From assembly GCA_946999385.1 (NCBI GenBank), contig CAMQCZ010000001.1:45602-109601 (forward strand): DNA of 64,000 nucleotides, written 5' to 3'. Position numbers and translations under genes: made by a program. This document shows positions 43,447-53,485 of the stretch, piece after piece; position 1 is the stretch's first letter; each line of letters starts with the position of its first letter. Origin of the DNA: an uncultured Lachnoanaerobaculum sp. Lineage in GTDB: Bacteria; Bacillota; Clostridia; Lachnospirales; Lachnospiraceae. Below the pieces are notes generated by a model, which searched no databases, had not been told where the DNA came from, and saw nothing but the letters and a program-made list of their open reading frames with translations.

Positions 43447-44082
43447 TTATTTTTCCTCCTTAATAAATTCTTTTTCCAAATCTTCACTTATATTTTCTAC
43501 AAATTCTTTATTATATATAGTCTTTGATTTTTGGCTTTGTATAATATGATCAATACTCTTTACTGTAACATCTAAAACATCATTAACTACAATATAATCA
43601 TATTTAGATATACTTTTAGCCTCTTCTACAGCTTTTCTCAATCTTTCTTTTATTTGAGTGCTTGTTTCTGTACCTCTATTTTCCAACCTTCTCTTCAGAC
43701 AAAAAGCACTTGGAGTAGAAATAAATATTAAGACAGTATCAGGATATTTTTCTTTAACCTTTAAAGCACCTTGGATTTCTATTTCTAAAATAACATCCTG
43801 ACCTTTTTCAAGCTTGTCCATTACATAATCTTTTGGTGTACCATAATAATTGCCTACATAACTTGCATATTCAATAAAAGCATCTTTTTTGATTAATTCT
43901 TCAAATTCATCTTTAGTTTTAAAGAAATAAGACTCACCATCTATTTCATCATATCTTGCTTTTCTTGTTGTTGCAGATACTGATAATGAATAATTATCAT
44001 ATTTTCTCAACATCTCACTTAATATAGTACCTTTACCGGCTCCTGAAAAGCCTGATATTATTGTCAATATACCCTTTTTCAT
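43447..44082 (-). CDS. gmk: Guanylate kinase
   Basis: This 211-residue P-loop kinase converts GMP to GDP. The P-loop is IISGFSGAGKGTILSEML; substrate motifs include SVSATTRKARYDEIDGESYFF and the YVGNYYGTPKDYV segment. LEIEIQGALKVKEKYPDTV is also typical. It is 11 bases from yicC. The last 20 residues are acidic and lysine-rich. Confidence 0.96.
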   Translation of the reverse strand: MKKGILTIISGFSGAGKGTILSEMLRKYDNYSLSVSATTRKARYDEIDGESYFFKTKDEFEELIKKDAFIEYASYVGNYYGTPKDYVMDKLEKGQDVILEIEIQGALKVKEKYPDTVLIFISTPSAFCLKRRLENRGTETSTQIKERLRKAVEEAKSISKYDYIVVNDVLDVTVKSIDHIIQSQKSKTIYNKEFVENISEDLEKEFIKEEK

Positions 44083-44093
44083 GTTAACCGCCT

Positions 44094-44972
44094 CTATTCT
44101 AAATTTTGTACCTGTTCTCTTATTTTTTCTATTTCATTCTTTAAGCTTATAGCTCTATTTATAATTTCCAAATCACTTGATTTTGATAAAATAGTATTAG
44201 CCTCTCTATTCATTTCTTGTACTATAAAATCCAATTTTTTACCTAACAATGAATTTTCAAGTAATTCCTTTTTAGCTGTATTTATATGTGATTTTAATCT
44301 TACAATCTCTTCATCAATACATATTTTATCAGCATAAATAATGACCTCAGATAAAATCCTATTTTCATCTATAGACTTATCCTCCAATAAAGCGGATAAT
44401 TTTGCCTTTAATTTTTCCTTATAAGCCTCAATAATTTGTGGTGATTTAACTTCTATAAATTCCAATTCATTAGATAAAAAATCTAACTTTTTGAGAATAT
44501 CAAGCTTTAAATGTCTACCCTCTATATTTCTTGAAATATTAAAACTTTCTATAGCCTCATTTAAAACAGGTTCCAATATTTCCCATAATTTATCATCATC
44601 ATTTAAATTTTCTTCAACAAAAATAACATCCTTTTGTTCTAATAATTTAGATGTTGTCAAATCATTAGTAATATCAAAATCTTTTTGTAGCTGTATAGCA
44701 AAGTCATAATATGATTTTGCTATACTATAATTATACTTCAGACTATTAATATTTTGCTTATAATCTTCAAAATTTATAAATAAATCTATCTTTCCCCTCT
44801 TTATACTTTTTCCTATAAGCTTTCTTATTTTATTATCGAAAATAGTAAAATATCTCGGGATTCTTAAATTTATATCCAAATATTTGTGATTAACAGCTTT
44901 CATTTCTACTATTATTTTGTATTTTTCATTTAAATTTAAGGCTCTTCCAAAGCCTGTCATACTATATACCAA
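44094..44972 (-). CDS. yicC: YicC family endoribonuclease
   Basis: This 292-residue protein matches the YicC family, shown in E. coli and Bacillus to be an endoribonuclease or RNase adaptor. The N-terminus MVYSMTGFGRA and the C-terminal GKKLDFIVQEMNREANTILS and SKSSDLEIINRAISLKNEIE stretches are diagnostic. The start codon is TTG at 44972: AAGGAG lies seven bases upstream and the family always begins three to four residues before SMTGFGR. It heads the yicC-gmk-rpoZ-rimO-pgsA-cinA run under a strong promoter. Confidence 0.93.
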   Translation of the reverse strand: MVYSMTGFGRALNLNEKYKIIVEMKAVNHKYLDINLRIPRYFTIFDNKIRKLIGKSIKRGKIDLFINFEDYKQNINSLKYNYSIAKSYYDFAIQLQKDFDITNDLTTSKLLEQKDVIFVEENLNDDDKLWEILEPVLNEAIESFNISRNIEGRHLKLDILKKLDFLSNELEFIEVKSPQIIEAYKEKLKAKLSALLEDKSIDENRILSEVIIYADKICIDEEIVRLKSHINTAKKELLENSLLGKKLDFIVQEMNREANTILSKSSDLEIINRAISLKNEIEKIREQVQNLE

Positions 44973-45002
44973 GTTTCTACTCCTTTATATATACTTATCT
45001 GT

Positions 45003-45031
45003 ATTATATTACTTAAATATATACAAGTCAA
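45003..45031 (-). promoter_or_regulatory. Sigma-A promoter of the yicC-gmk-rpoZ operon
   Basis: TTGACT (45026-45031) and TATAAT (45003-45008) with a 17-base spacer on the minus strand make one of the best promoters in the window. The start would be near 44996, about 24 bases before the TTG start codon. Confidence 0.82.
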
Positions 45032-45054
45032 TTTAATATATTAAATCAAAAACC

Positions 45055-45091
45055 AAAAAACCTATCTATATTTAATATAAATAGGTTTTTA
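45055..45091 (-). terminator. Intrinsic terminator of icd
   Basis: On the minus strand AAAAACCTATTTATATT pairs with AATATAGATAGGTTTTTT (one mismatched pair), ending in a T-run. It starts seven bases after the icd stop and separates the serS-icd unit from the yicC promoter. Confidence 0.85.
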
Positions 45092-45097
45092 ATATTT

Positions 45098-46306
45098 TTA
45101 GCAATTTATATTAATCAATCTATCTTTTATTGCCAATATAAAGTCTTCACTATTTAATACTTGAATATGAGCAAGCTCGGATATACTCGCCAAATCTTTT
45201 GTCATCTTGCCTTCTTCTATAGTTTCTATAGTAGCTTGCTCCAATCTTTTTGCAAAAGCTTTAAGAGCATTATTATTATCAAGCTCACCTCTTTTATATA
45301 AAGCTCCTGACCAAGCAAAAATTGTTGCAACACTATTACTTGAAGTTTCTTCACCTTTTAAATATTTATAAAAATGCCTTTGTATAGTACCATGTGCAGC
45401 TTCATATTCATAAATACCATTAGGAGAAACTAAAACCGAACTCATCATTGCTAGTGAAGCAAAAGCTGATGAAAGCATATCACTCAAGATATCTCCATCA
45501 TAATTTTTACATGCAAGTACAAATCCTCCTTCTGTCTTTACAAGTCGTGCCAACATATCATCTATTAATGTATAAAAATATGTCAAGCCCATATTTTCAA
45601 AATCTTCTTTGTAATATTTATTATAAATATCCAAAAATATATCCTTAAATCTGTGATCATAAGTTTTAGATATTGTATCCTTAGTAGCAAAATATAAATC
45701 CTGCTTGATTGATAAAGCATATTTAAAACATGAATGTGCAAAATTCTCTATTGATATATCCAAATTATGAATACCTTGAACCACACCGCTTGTATCAAAT
45801 TTATGTATAAGCTTTCTTGTTTCATTGCCATCATTATCTGTATATACCAGTTCCACCTTGCCGGGTTTTTCTATACTAAGCTCTGTATTTTTATAAATAT
45901 CTCCATAAGCATGCCTAGCTACAACAATAGGCTTTTTAAGTAGTCTAAGATATGGTTTTATACCTTTTACCAAAATAGGACTTCTAAATACTGTTCCATC
46001 TAAAATTGCTCTTATTGTTGCATTCGGACTTTTATAAATTTCACTCAAATTATATTCTTTTTTTCTGTCTGCATTGGCAGTTATTGTTGCACATTTTACG
46101 GCAACTTTATACTTTTTACAAGCATTTGCGGCAAGCAATGTAACTTCATCTGCTGTTTTTTCTCTATTTTCAAGTCCCAAATCATAATAGTCAACATTTA
46201 AATCTACAAATGGTAAAATAAGATGTTCTTTTATAAGCTTCCACAAAACTCTTGTCATCTCATCTCCATCCATTTCAACTATAGGATTTTTCATATCTAT
46301 CTTCAT
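45098..46306 (-). CDS. icd: NADP-dependent isocitrate dehydrogenase, eukaryote-like type
   Basis: This 402-residue enzyme converts isocitrate to 2-oxoglutarate. The sequence VEMDGDEMTRVLWKLIKEHL at the start, KSPNATIRAILDGTVFR (phosphate-binding serine region) and the later EAAHGTIQRHFYKY place it in the homodimeric, eukaryote-like subfamily rather than the E. coli type. Length fits. In an anaerobe it mainly supplies 2-oxoglutarate for glutamate. It follows serS by 14 bases. Confidence 0.94.
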   Translation of the reverse strand: MKIDMKNPIVEMDGDEMTRVLWKLIKEHLILPFVDLNVDYYDLGLENREKTADEVTLLAANACKKYKVAVKCATITANADRKKEYNLSEIYKSPNATIRAILDGTVFRSPILVKGIKPYLRLLKKPIVVARHAYGDIYKNTELSIEKPGKVELVYTDNDGNETRKLIHKFDTSGVVQGIHNLDISIENFAHSCFKYALSIKQDLYFATKDTISKTYDHRFKDIFLDIYNKYYKEDFENMGLTYFYTLIDDMLARLVKTEGGFVLACKNYDGDILSDMLSSAFASLAMMSSVLVSPNGIYEYEAAHGTIQRHFYKYLKGEETSSNSVATIFAWSGALYKRGELDNNNALKAFAKRLEQATIETIEEGKMTKDLASISELAHIQVLNSEDFILAIKDRLININC

Positions 46307-46320
46307 ATTATCGCACCGAC

Positions 46321-47601
46321 CTAACCTATTTTATCTTTTCCACCCATATAAGGTCTCAAAACCTTTGGGATATTTATAGTATTATCTTTATTTAAGTTAT
46401 TTTCAAGAAAAGCTATAAGCATACGTGGAGGTGCAACTACAGTATTATTCAAAGTATGTGCAAAATATTTATTTCCATTTTCAGATTTAATCCTGATACG
46501 TAATCTTCTTGCCTGTGCATCTCCCAAATTTGAGCAACTTCCAACCTCAAAATATTTCTTTTGTCTAGGAGACCAAGCCTCAACATCACAAGACTTGACT
46601 TTTAAATCTGCCAAATCTCCTGAACAGCATTCCAGGGTTCTTACAGGTATATCCAAGCTTCTAAATAAATCCACCGTGTTTTGCCATAATTTATCATACC
46701 AAAGCATAGAATCTTCAGGCTTACAAATAACAACCATTTCCTGCTTTTCAAATTGATGTATACGATATACACCTCTTTCTTCCAATCCGTGAGCACCTAC
46801 TTCTTTTCTAAAACAAGGAGAATAAGATGTTAATGTATATGGTAATTTATTTTCATCATTTATTGTATCTATAAACTTACCTATCATAGAATGTTCAGAT
46901 GTCCCTATTAAATATAAATCCTCTCCTTCTATCTTATACATCATAGCTTCCATTTCTGCAAAGCTCATAACACCTGTTACAACCTCAGATCGAATCATAA
47001 AAGGTGGAATAACATAAGTAAATCCTCTATCTATCATAAAATCTCTGGCATATGTTAATATGGCTGAATGTAATCTTGCTATATCGCCCATAAGATAGTA
47101 AAATCCCGTCCCTGCAACTCTTCTTGCACTATCAAGATCAATGCCTGATAATTTTTCCATAATATCAATATGATAAGGCACTTCAAAATCAGGCACCTTT
47201 GGCTCTCCAAATCTTTCTATTTCTACATTTTCACTGTCATCTTTTCCTATAGGAACAGATTTATCAATAATATTAGGTAAAATCATCATTATCTTTTTTA
47301 TTTTTTCGGAAAGTTCCAATTCTACAGGCTCTAATTCTTCTAACTCTTTACTTATTTTTGAAATCTCTTCTTTTAGATTTATTGCCTCTTGCTTTTGACC
47401 TTTAGACATTAAAGCACCAATATCTTTACTTAATTTATTCTTGCTTGCCCTTAACTCATCAGCCTTAGTCTGAGCTTTTCTTACTTTTTCATCAAGCTCT
47501 ATAAGCTCATCTACCAATGGAAGCTTTTCATTTTGAAATTTATTTTTAATATTTTGTTTTACAACATCAGGATTTTCTCGCACAAATTTTATATCTAACA
47601 T
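46321..47601 (-). CDS. serS: Serine-tRNA ligase
   Basis: This 426-residue class II synthetase has an N-terminal antiparallel coiled-coil arm (about 1-110, MLDIKFVRENPDVVKQNI) and a catalytic domain with motif 2 (SYSPCFRKEVGAHGLEERGV) and motif 3 (NNTVVAPPRMLIAFLE). Residue count is standard. There is no T-box leader; the upstream gap is only 61 bases and holds an extended -10 promoter. It is followed by icd. Confidence 0.97.
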   Translation of the reverse strand: MLDIKFVRENPDVVKQNIKNKFQNEKLPLVDELIELDEKVRKAQTKADELRASKNKLSKDIGALMSKGQKQEAINLKEEISKISKELEELEPVELELSEKIKKIMMILPNIIDKSVPIGKDDSENVEIERFGEPKVPDFEVPYHIDIMEKLSGIDLDSARRVAGTGFYYLMGDIARLHSAILTYARDFMIDRGFTYVIPPFMIRSEVVTGVMSFAEMEAMMYKIEGEDLYLIGTSEHSMIGKFIDTINDENKLPYTLTSYSPCFRKEVGAHGLEERGVYRIHQFEKQEMVVICKPEDSMLWYDKLWQNTVDLFRSLDIPVRTLECCSGDLADLKVKSCDVEAWSPRQKKYFEVGSCSNLGDAQARRLRIRIKSENGNKYFAHTLNNTVVAPPRMLIAFLENNLNKDNTINIPKVLRPYMGGKDKIG

Positions 47602-47644
47602 ACTCTACCTCGTTTTTAAAAAATTTAACAAATATCAATATGAT

Positions 47645-47653
47645 ATTATATCA
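47645..47653 (-). promoter_or_regulatory. Extended -10 promoter of serS
   Basis: The minus strand reads TGATATAAT (47645-47653), an extended -10 box. The -35 position holds TGGAAA, a weak match inside the end of ispD. The start would be near 47638. Confidence 0.5.
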
Positions 47654-47662
47654 CTTTTATTA

Positions 47663-48364
47663 TTATTTTTCCAGCTCCATATCTAAATATGCCTTTGCCA
47701 AATAAATATCATCTTTAGTTGTTATCTTTATATTTGAATACTCACCTAAAATATAATGTATCCTAATATTCAAAAAATTTTCAATTAGCATCGCATCATC
47801 AGTTATTTTAAGCTCATAATCATCAGCTTTAAAATATCTCTCATATGCAAGCCTTAAATCCTTTAATTTAAAAGCTTGTGGAGTTTGTATTGCATATAAT
47901 TTATCTCTTTCCAAGCAATTACTAAATACTCCTAAAGCATCTGAAACTCTTATTGTATCTTTTACAGGTACTGCCAAAACCAAATTTTTATTTACTTCTA
48001 ATTTCTCTATCATTTCATCTATTTTTTCAGGCTTTATCAGAGGTCTTGCCCCATCATGTATAAAAACATTTGCATTTTCATTTTTTATATTAATAATTGC
48101 ATTATAGACCGATAGATATCTTTCTTTTCCGCCATCACATATAATGCTTAATTTATTTATATTATTGCTTTTTGCTAATAAAGAAATTTTATCCCTATAC
48201 TCACTTTGACTTACAACTATTATTTCATCTATTTTACTTTTTTCAAACGCCTCCAATGAATAGAGTAAAACCTCTTTATTTTTAATTCTCATAAATTGCT
48301 TTGGCAAAGTACTGCACATACGCCTACCGCTACCGGCAGCTAAAATTATAGCTATATTATACAT
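47663..48364 (-). CDS. ispD: 2-C-methyl-D-erythritol 4-phosphate cytidylyltransferase
   Basis: This 233-residue nucleotidyltransferase carries out the third step of the MEP isoprenoid pathway. It begins IAIILAAGSGRRMCSTLPKQ (the CTP-binding loop) and has FIHDGARPLIKPE, AVPVKDTIRVSD and ITDDAMLIE. Ribitol-phosphate cytidylyltransferase (TarI) is a close relative, and the neighbour glf makes a sugar precursor for surface polymers, so TarI cannot be fully excluded. The ATG at 48364 lies within the end of glf (8-base overlap). Confidence 0.82.
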   Translation of the reverse strand: MYNIAIILAAGSGRRMCSTLPKQFMRIKNKEVLLYSLEAFEKSKIDEIIVVSQSEYRDKISLLAKSNNINKLSIICDGGKERYLSVYNAIINIKNENANVFIHDGARPLIKPEKIDEMIEKLEVNKNLVLAVPVKDTIRVSDALGVFSNCLERDKLYAIQTPQAFKLKDLRLAYERYFKADDYELKITDDAMLIENFLNIRIHYILGEYSNIKITTKDDIYLAKAYLDMELEK

Positions 48365-49466
48365 CAATTCCACCAAGTTCTTTTTGACAATAATCTAAAA
48401 CTGCTTCAATAACCTTATCCATATCATAATATTTATATTCTCCGAGTCTGCCTCCAAAATGAATATTTTCCAGCTTCAATGCCATTTTCTTGTATTCATC
48501 ATATAGTTTAGAATTTTTTTCATCATTGACAGGATAATAAGGTTCATCACCAAGCTTCCATTCATTGCTATATTCTCTTGAAATAACAGTTTTTTTACTT
48601 TCACAAGCTTCAAAATGTTTGTGCTCTATTATTCTCGTATAATCAACATCAATATCAGTATAATTAACAACTGCGTTACCCTGATAATTATCCATATCTA
48701 AAATTTCATTTTCAAAATATACAGTTCTATATTCCAAGGTTCCAAATTTATATTGAAAATATTCATCAATAGCACCGGTAAATATAATTTTATTTGCTAT
48801 TTTCATTAATTCTTCCTTATTTTCAATAAAATCCGTATTAAGCCTAAGCTCTATATTTCCAAGTATATTTTTTACTAAATTTGTATATCCTCCGATAGGT
48901 ATTCCTTGATACTTGGCATTAAAATAATTATTATCATATGTATATCTTACAGGTAGCCTTTTAATAATAAAGCTTGGTAAGTCTTTGCATTCTCTTCCCC
49001 ACTGTTTTTGAGTATATCCTTTTATTAATTTTTCATATATATCTATTCCGACCAAGCTTATTGCCTGTTCCTCTAAATTTTTAGGATTTTCAATATTTGC
49101 CTCTTTTCTTTGTCTTTCAATCTTTTCTTTAGCTTCTTGTGGAGTTATAACTCCCCACATTTTATTAAATGTAAGCATATTAAAAGGAAGAGAGTAAATT
49201 TCTCCTTTATAATTAGCTATAGGTGAATTTGTAAAACGATTAAATGTTGCAAATTTATTTATATATTTCCAAACCATATCATTATTTGTATGAAAAATAT
49301 GTGCACCATACTTATGTACATTAATACCTTCTATATTTTCACAATAAATATTACCGGCGATATGCCCTCTCTTATCTATTACTAAAACTTTTTTACCCTT
49401 TTTATATGCCTCATGTGCAAATATTGCCCCATATAATCCTGCACCTACTACCAAATAATCATACAT
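48357..49466 (-). CDS. glf: UDP-galactopyranose mutase
   Basis: This 369-residue flavoenzyme interconverts UDP-galactopyranose and UDP-galactofuranose. The FAD site is VVGAGLYGAIFAHEAYKKGK, followed by HIAGNIYCENIEGINVHKYG and HIFHTN, family hallmarks; IKGYTQKQWGRECKDLP and the late GRLGEYKYYDMDKVIE are also conserved. It indicates galactofuranose in a surface polymer, in line with the export system at 22-25 kb. It is 18 bases downstream of uvrB, an odd partner. Confidence 0.96.
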   Translation of the reverse strand: MYDYLVVGAGLYGAIFAHEAYKKGKKVLVIDKRGHIAGNIYCENIEGINVHKYGAHIFHTNNDMVWKYINKFATFNRFTNSPIANYKGEIYSLPFNMLTFNKMWGVITPQEAKEKIERQRKEANIENPKNLEEQAISLVGIDIYEKLIKGYTQKQWGRECKDLPSFIIKRLPVRYTYDNNYFNAKYQGIPIGGYTNLVKNILGNIELRLNTDFIENKEELMKIANKIIFTGAIDEYFQYKFGTLEYRTVYFENEILDMDNYQGNAVVNYTDIDVDYTRIIEHKHFEACESKKTVISREYSNEWKLGDEPYYPVNDEKNSKLYDEYKKMALKLENIHFGGRLGEYKYYDMDKVIEAVLDYCQKELGGIDV

Positions 49467-49484
49467 ACTTTTTTCTCCTTTTTA

Positions 49485-51476
49485 TTAATCTGCTTTTACT
49501 TCATAAATTTTTTTATTTATTTCTTTAATTTTATCTCTTAATGTAGCAGCTTTTTCAAAATTAAGTTCAACTGCCGCACTTAACATTTGCTTTTCCAGGT
49601 TCTTTGAAAGCTTTTCAAGCTCACTCAAATCCATTGATTCTATATCTTTTTCTATATTTTTCACATCATCTACAGCCACCTTTGATATACTTATCAAATC
49701 TCTCACAGCCTTTTTTATCGTTTTAGGCGTAATCCCATTTTCATTATTATACCTTTCTTGAATATGCCTACGTCTATAAGTTTCATTAATAGCATTTTTC
49801 ATAGAGTCCGTAATATTATCAGCATACATTATAACTCTTCCTTCACTATTTCTTGCAGCTCTTCCTATAGTTTGAATAAGAGAAGTTTCACTACGCAAAA
49901 AGCCTTCTTTATCTGCATCCAATATAGCAACCAAACTGATTTCAGGTATATCAAGCCCCTCTCTTAAAAGATTTATACCGATTAAAATATCAAAAGCATC
50001 CAATCTCATATCTCTAATAATTTTTGCACGTTCAAGAGTATCTATATCAGAATGTAAATATTTTACTCTAATTCCAAGCTCTTTCATATAATCTGTCAAA
50101 TCTTCAGCCATTTTTTTTGTAAGAGTTGTAATTAAAATTTTGTTTTTCTTTTTTATCTCTATATTGCATTCTGATATTAAATCATCAATTTGACCTTCCA
50201 TCTTTTTGACTGTTATAGTAGGATCTAAAAGTCCGGTAGGTCTGATTATCTGTTCTGCTCTTAATAATTCATGTTCTTTTTCATATATATTCGGTGTTGC
50301 AGATACAAAAAGTATTTGATCTATCTTATTTTCAAATTCTTCAAAATTAAGAGGTCTATTATCAAGTGCTGAAGGTAGACGAAAACCAAAATCTACTAAA
50401 GTGGATTTTCTTGATCTGTCCCCTGCATACATTCCTCTTATTTGAGGTATAGTTATATGTGATTCATCAACTATTATTAAAAATTCGTCATTAAAATAAT
50501 CCATCAATGTATATGGAGGTGCAAATGTTTTTGCACCTGTAAGATACCTCGAATAATTTTCTATACCTGAGCAAAATCCTGTTTCTCTAATCATTTCAAC
50601 ATCAAAATGTGTTCTTTCTTCTATTCTTTGTGCTTCTATAAATTTATCTTCCGATTTAAAATATTTCACTCTTTCATCACATTCTTTTAATATCTGTTTT
50701 GTTGCCTCATTAAGCTTTTCCGGTGCAACAACATAGTGTGAAGCCGGAAAAACAACCATATGATTTAATTCATTTAAAATTTCATATGTTATAGTATCAA
50801 TACGGCTTATTTTTTCTATTTCATCTCCGAAAAATTCCACCCTATAAGCTTCTTTAGAAGAGTTTACAGGATATATTTCAAGAATATCCCCCCTAACTCT
50901 AAAACTTCCTCTTTTAAATTCTATATCATTCCTAATATATTGCATATCTATAAGCTTATGAATAATATCATCTCTATCTCTTTGCATCCCAGGTCTTAAT
51001 GAAACAACCATTTCTTTATAATCTATAGGGCTTCCCAATCCATAAATACATGACACTGAGGCTATAACTATAACATCTTTTCTTTCAGTTATAGCAGCTG
51101 TTGCACTATGTCTTAATTTATCAATTTCATCATTTATAGAGCTGTCTTTTTCTATATATGTGTCCGTACTCGGAACATATGCCTCAGGCTGATAATAATC
51201 ATAATAAGAAACAAAATACTCAACAGCATTTTCCGGAAAAAATTCTTTAAACTCTCCATATAATTGAGCTGCCAAAGTTTTATTATGTGCAATAATAAGT
51301 GTCGGCTTACCTAAATTTTTTATTATATTTGCCATTGTAAATGTCTTACCTGAGCCTGTTGCTCCTAAAAGTGTTTGAAATTGATTACCTTTTTTAAATC
51401 CCTCGGTCAATTTTTCTATTGCCTGAGCCTGATCTCCACTTATTTCAAATGGAGAATGTAAAACAAATTCTTTCAT
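49485..51476 (-). CDS. uvrB: Excinuclease ABC subunit B
   Basis: This 663-residue helicase-like protein acts in nucleotide excision repair. Walker A is [18 protein letters not shown]; the beta-hairpin [40 protein letters not shown] and late [20 protein letters not shown] are conserved. The C-terminal UVR domain (about 620-660) is present. uvrA is not adjacent in the window; only glf follows on the left and mtaB precedes. Confidence 0.97.
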   Translation of the reverse strand: MKEFVLHSPFEISGDQAQAIEKLTEGFKKGNQFQTLLGATGSGKTFTMANIIKNLGKPTLIIAHNKTLAAQLYGEFKEFFPENAVEYFVSYYDYYQPEAYVPSTDTYIEKDSSINDEIDKLRHSATAAITERKDVIVIASVSCIYGLGSPIDYKEMVVSLRPGMQRDRDDIIHKLIDMQYIRNDIEFKRGSFRVRGDILEIYPVNSSKEAYRVEFFGDEIEKISRIDTITYEILNELNHMVVFPASHYVVAPEKLNEATKQILKECDERVKYFKSEDKFIEAQRIEERTHFDVEMIRETGFCSGIENYSRYLTGAKTFAPPYTLMDYFNDEFLIIVDESHITIPQIRGMYAGDRSRKSTLVDFGFRLPSALDNRPLNFEEFENKIDQILFVSATPNIYEKEHELLRAEQIIRPTGLLDPTITVKKMEGQIDDLISECNIEIKKKNKILITTLTKKMAEDLTDYMKELGIRVKYLHSDIDTLERAKIIRDMRLDAFDILIGINLLREGLDIPEISLVAILDADKEGFLRSETSLIQTIGRAARNSEGRVIMYADNITDSMKNAINETYRRRHIQERYNNENGITPKTIKKAVRDLISISKVAVDDVKNIEKDIESMDLSELEKLSKNLEKQMLSAAVELNFEKAATLRDKIKEINKKIYEVKAD

Positions 51477-51495
51477 GCTTACCTCTAAATAAAAA

Positions 51496-52833
51496 TTAAT
51501 TTAAAATAATATTCTCCATTAATAAAATATCTTTTTCTAATATTTTTGTAATTTTACCTTTTGCTATTTTATTATGATATTTATTTATATCATCAGACAT
51601 TAAAATTGCTATTTTTACATATTCTTTTGTATGCCCTAAAATATATTTTTTATTATCATATATATATTCCTCTTCCAATAAAACCTCATCTTCTTTGCCA
51701 AGTCTATAATTTCTAAATTCATCAGACATTTTTTGGTTTATTATAGATAATTCCTTAGCTCTTTTTGATTTTTCTTTGCTTGTCAACTGTAAAGGCATCC
51801 TTGCAGCCTTTGTACCTTGTCTTGCAGAATAAGGGAAAATATGCATTTCATAAAAACCTATCTCTTGCAAAAAATTCTTACTACTTATGAAATCTTCCAC
51901 ACTTTCTCCCGGAAAACCTACAATGATATCTGTAGTTATTGCAGGACTTTCATAATATTTTCTGATCAAGCTTACTCCCTTTCTAAAATCATCACTATTA
52001 TATTGTCTATTCATATTTTTCAATGTTTTATCGCAACCACTTTGTAATGATAAATGAAAATGAGGACAAAATTGCTTGATAGTAATAAGAACATCCAAAA
52101 ATTCTTTACTAATTATTCTAGGCTCTAATGAGCCTATTCTTATTCTATCAATACCACTTATATAAGACAATTCCTTAATTAATTTAATTAAGGAATTTAT
52201 TTTTTCATCTTTTAAATCCACACCGTAGGATGATAAATGTATACCGGTTAGTACAATTTCTCTAAAACCATTATGAGCCAATTTTTTTGCTTCTATAATA
52301 ATATCATCTGCTTTTCTACTTCTGACTCGCCCTCTTGTATATGGAATAATACAATAAGTGCAAAATTGATTACATCCATCTTGTATTTTTATAAAAGCTC
52401 TAGTATGCTTTGAAAATTCACTTACAATAAGCTCTTCATATTCGTTTGTCTTATTAATATCTATTATATGTGTATCGTCTATTTTATTTTTCTTATAGTA
52501 CTCCTCTATAATAGATACAATGTCTTTTTTCAAATTATTGCCTATTATAATATCAATATTATTATCCTCTTGTAATTTTTCTTTTGCAGACTGTACATAA
52601 CACCCTGCTGCAACTATTATTGCATCAGGATTTTCTATTTTTGCCTTGTGCAAAATTTGTCTGGATTTTTTATCGGCAATATTTGTTACAGAACAGGTGT
52701 TTACAACATATATATCAGCCTTATCTGTAAATTCAACTATATTATATCCGGCATTTTGCATAAGCTCCTGCATAGCCTTAGTTTCATATATATTAACCTT
52801 GCACCCTAAGGTATGGAATGCTACACTTTTCAT
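51496..52833 (-). CDS. mtaB: tRNA (N6-threonylcarbamoyladenosine(37)-C2)-methylthiotransferase
   Basis: This 445-residue radical SAM enzyme converts t6A37 to ms2t6A37 in tRNAs for ANN codons. The UPF0004 start [20 protein letters not shown], the cluster motif [12 protein letters not shown], and [20 protein letters not shown] place it in the MtaB group. A C-terminal TRAM-like domain follows. It is paralogous to rimO at 41864 in the same window. The 295 bases upstream are AT-rich with no clear promoter for it. Confidence 0.93.
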   Translation of the reverse strand: MKSVAFHTLGCKVNIYETKAMQELMQNAGYNIVEFTDKADIYVVNTCSVTNIADKKSRQILHKAKIENPDAIIVAAGCYVQSAKEKLQEDNNIDIIIGNNLKKDIVSIIEEYYKKNKIDDTHIIDINKTNEYEELIVSEFSKHTRAFIKIQDGCNQFCTYCIIPYTRGRVRSRKADDIIIEAKKLAHNGFREIVLTGIHLSSYGVDLKDEKINSLIKLIKELSYISGIDRIRIGSLEPRIISKEFLDVLITIKQFCPHFHLSLQSGCDKTLKNMNRQYNSDDFRKGVSLIRKYYESPAITTDIIVGFPGESVEDFISSKNFLQEIGFYEMHIFPYSARQGTKAARMPLQLTSKEKSKRAKELSIINQKMSDEFRNYRLGKEDEVLLEEEYIYDNKKYILGHTKEYVKIAILMSDDINKYHNKIAKGKITKILEKDILLMENIILN

Positions 52834-53063
52834 ATTTATTTCCTTTTCTATAACTTACTTATATAAATATTATTAATTATAAATAATATCCTCTTAGATA
52901 CTATATTTTATCATAAAAATCTATTTTATACGAGTATTACAAAATTATCAAAAAAATTAAAAGTCTTAGCTTAAATTACTATTTTATTTTTCTATCTACA
53001 CCAAAGACTTTATGTTTGCCTTAGTAATTGATTAAAATTATATTCTTTATTTTGTAGTATAGC

Positions 53064-53092
53064 TTGACTTTATAGATTTTTTTTTGTAGCAT
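53064..53092 (+). promoter_or_regulatory. Sigma-A promoter of the HPr-like gene
   Basis: TTGACT (53064-53069) and TAGCAT (53087-53092) are 17 bases apart on the plus strand. The same two hexamers and spacing occur at the prmA promoter. The start near 53099 lies inside the 26-bp palindrome that follows. Confidence 0.65.
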
Positions 53093-53116
53093 ATAAATGT
53101 ATATATACATTTATAT
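53091..53116. repeat. Perfect 26-bp palindrome at the start of the HPr-like transcript
   Basis: ATATAAATGTATA is followed by its exact reverse complement TATACATTTATAT, with no loop. It begins within the -10 box and ends one base before the AAGGAGG ribosome site. Because transcription would start inside it, a DNA operator is more likely than an RNA hairpin. Unexplained by any other feature. Confidence 0.65.
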
Positions 53117-53131
53117 CAAGGAGGATATGTG

Positions 53132-53365
53132 ATGAAAACAGTAAAAATTTCCCTCAACTCAATTGATAGGGTAAAAGCTTTCGTTAACGAATTATCAAAA
53201 TTTGATGTTGATTTTGATTTAGTATCAGGAAGATATGTCATTGACGCAAAATCAATCATGGGTATATTTAGCTTAGACTTATCAAAGCCTATAGACTTGA
53301 ATATACATGCCGACTCAGATATTGAAAATATACTTGCAAGTCTGGCACCTTACATTGTAGGCTAA
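53132..53365 (+). CDS. HPr-like protein without the active-site histidine
   Basis: This 77-residue protein has the HPr fold pattern: KTVKISLNSIDRVKAFVNEL, then SGRYVIDAKSIMGIFSLDLS. HPr is phosphorylated by enzyme I at His15 in a GLHARPA motif; here the region reads SIDRVKAF with no histidine. The regulatory serine region (AKSIMGIFSL, Ser46 in HPr) is kept. It therefore cannot serve in sugar phosphotransfer and resembles the Crh type of regulatory protein, though Crh keeps a different residue there. The start at 53132 has GGAGG seven bases upstream. It is a single-gene transcript with its own promoter and terminator. Confidence 0.85.
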   Translation: MKTVKISLNSIDRVKAFVNELSKFDVDFDLVSGRYVIDAKSIMGIFSLDLSKPIDLNIHADSDIENILASLAPYIVG

Positions 53366-53431
53366 TTTTGCCTACCTAAACCAAATTTCAGTTAATATAA
53401 AAATAAACTGAAAGATTTTTAGAAAAAATAA

Positions 53432-53475
53432 AAAAGTCTATCAAGTGTAAAGCACTAATAGACTTTCTTTTTTTA
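53432..53475. terminator. Bidirectional terminator between the HPr-like gene and thiI
   Basis: AAAGTCTAT and ATAGACTTT form the outer stem, with AGTG and CACT as an inner stem. A CTTTTTTTT tail follows on the plus strand and a T-run on the minus strand. It ends the HPr-like gene and the minus-strand thiI transcript, whose stop is 11 bases away. Confidence 0.85.
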
Positions 53476-53485
53476 ATATATTAAA

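Noticed and set aside
47602..47662. T-box leader of serS
   Set aside because: The upstream gap is only 61 bases and no T-box sequence is present.
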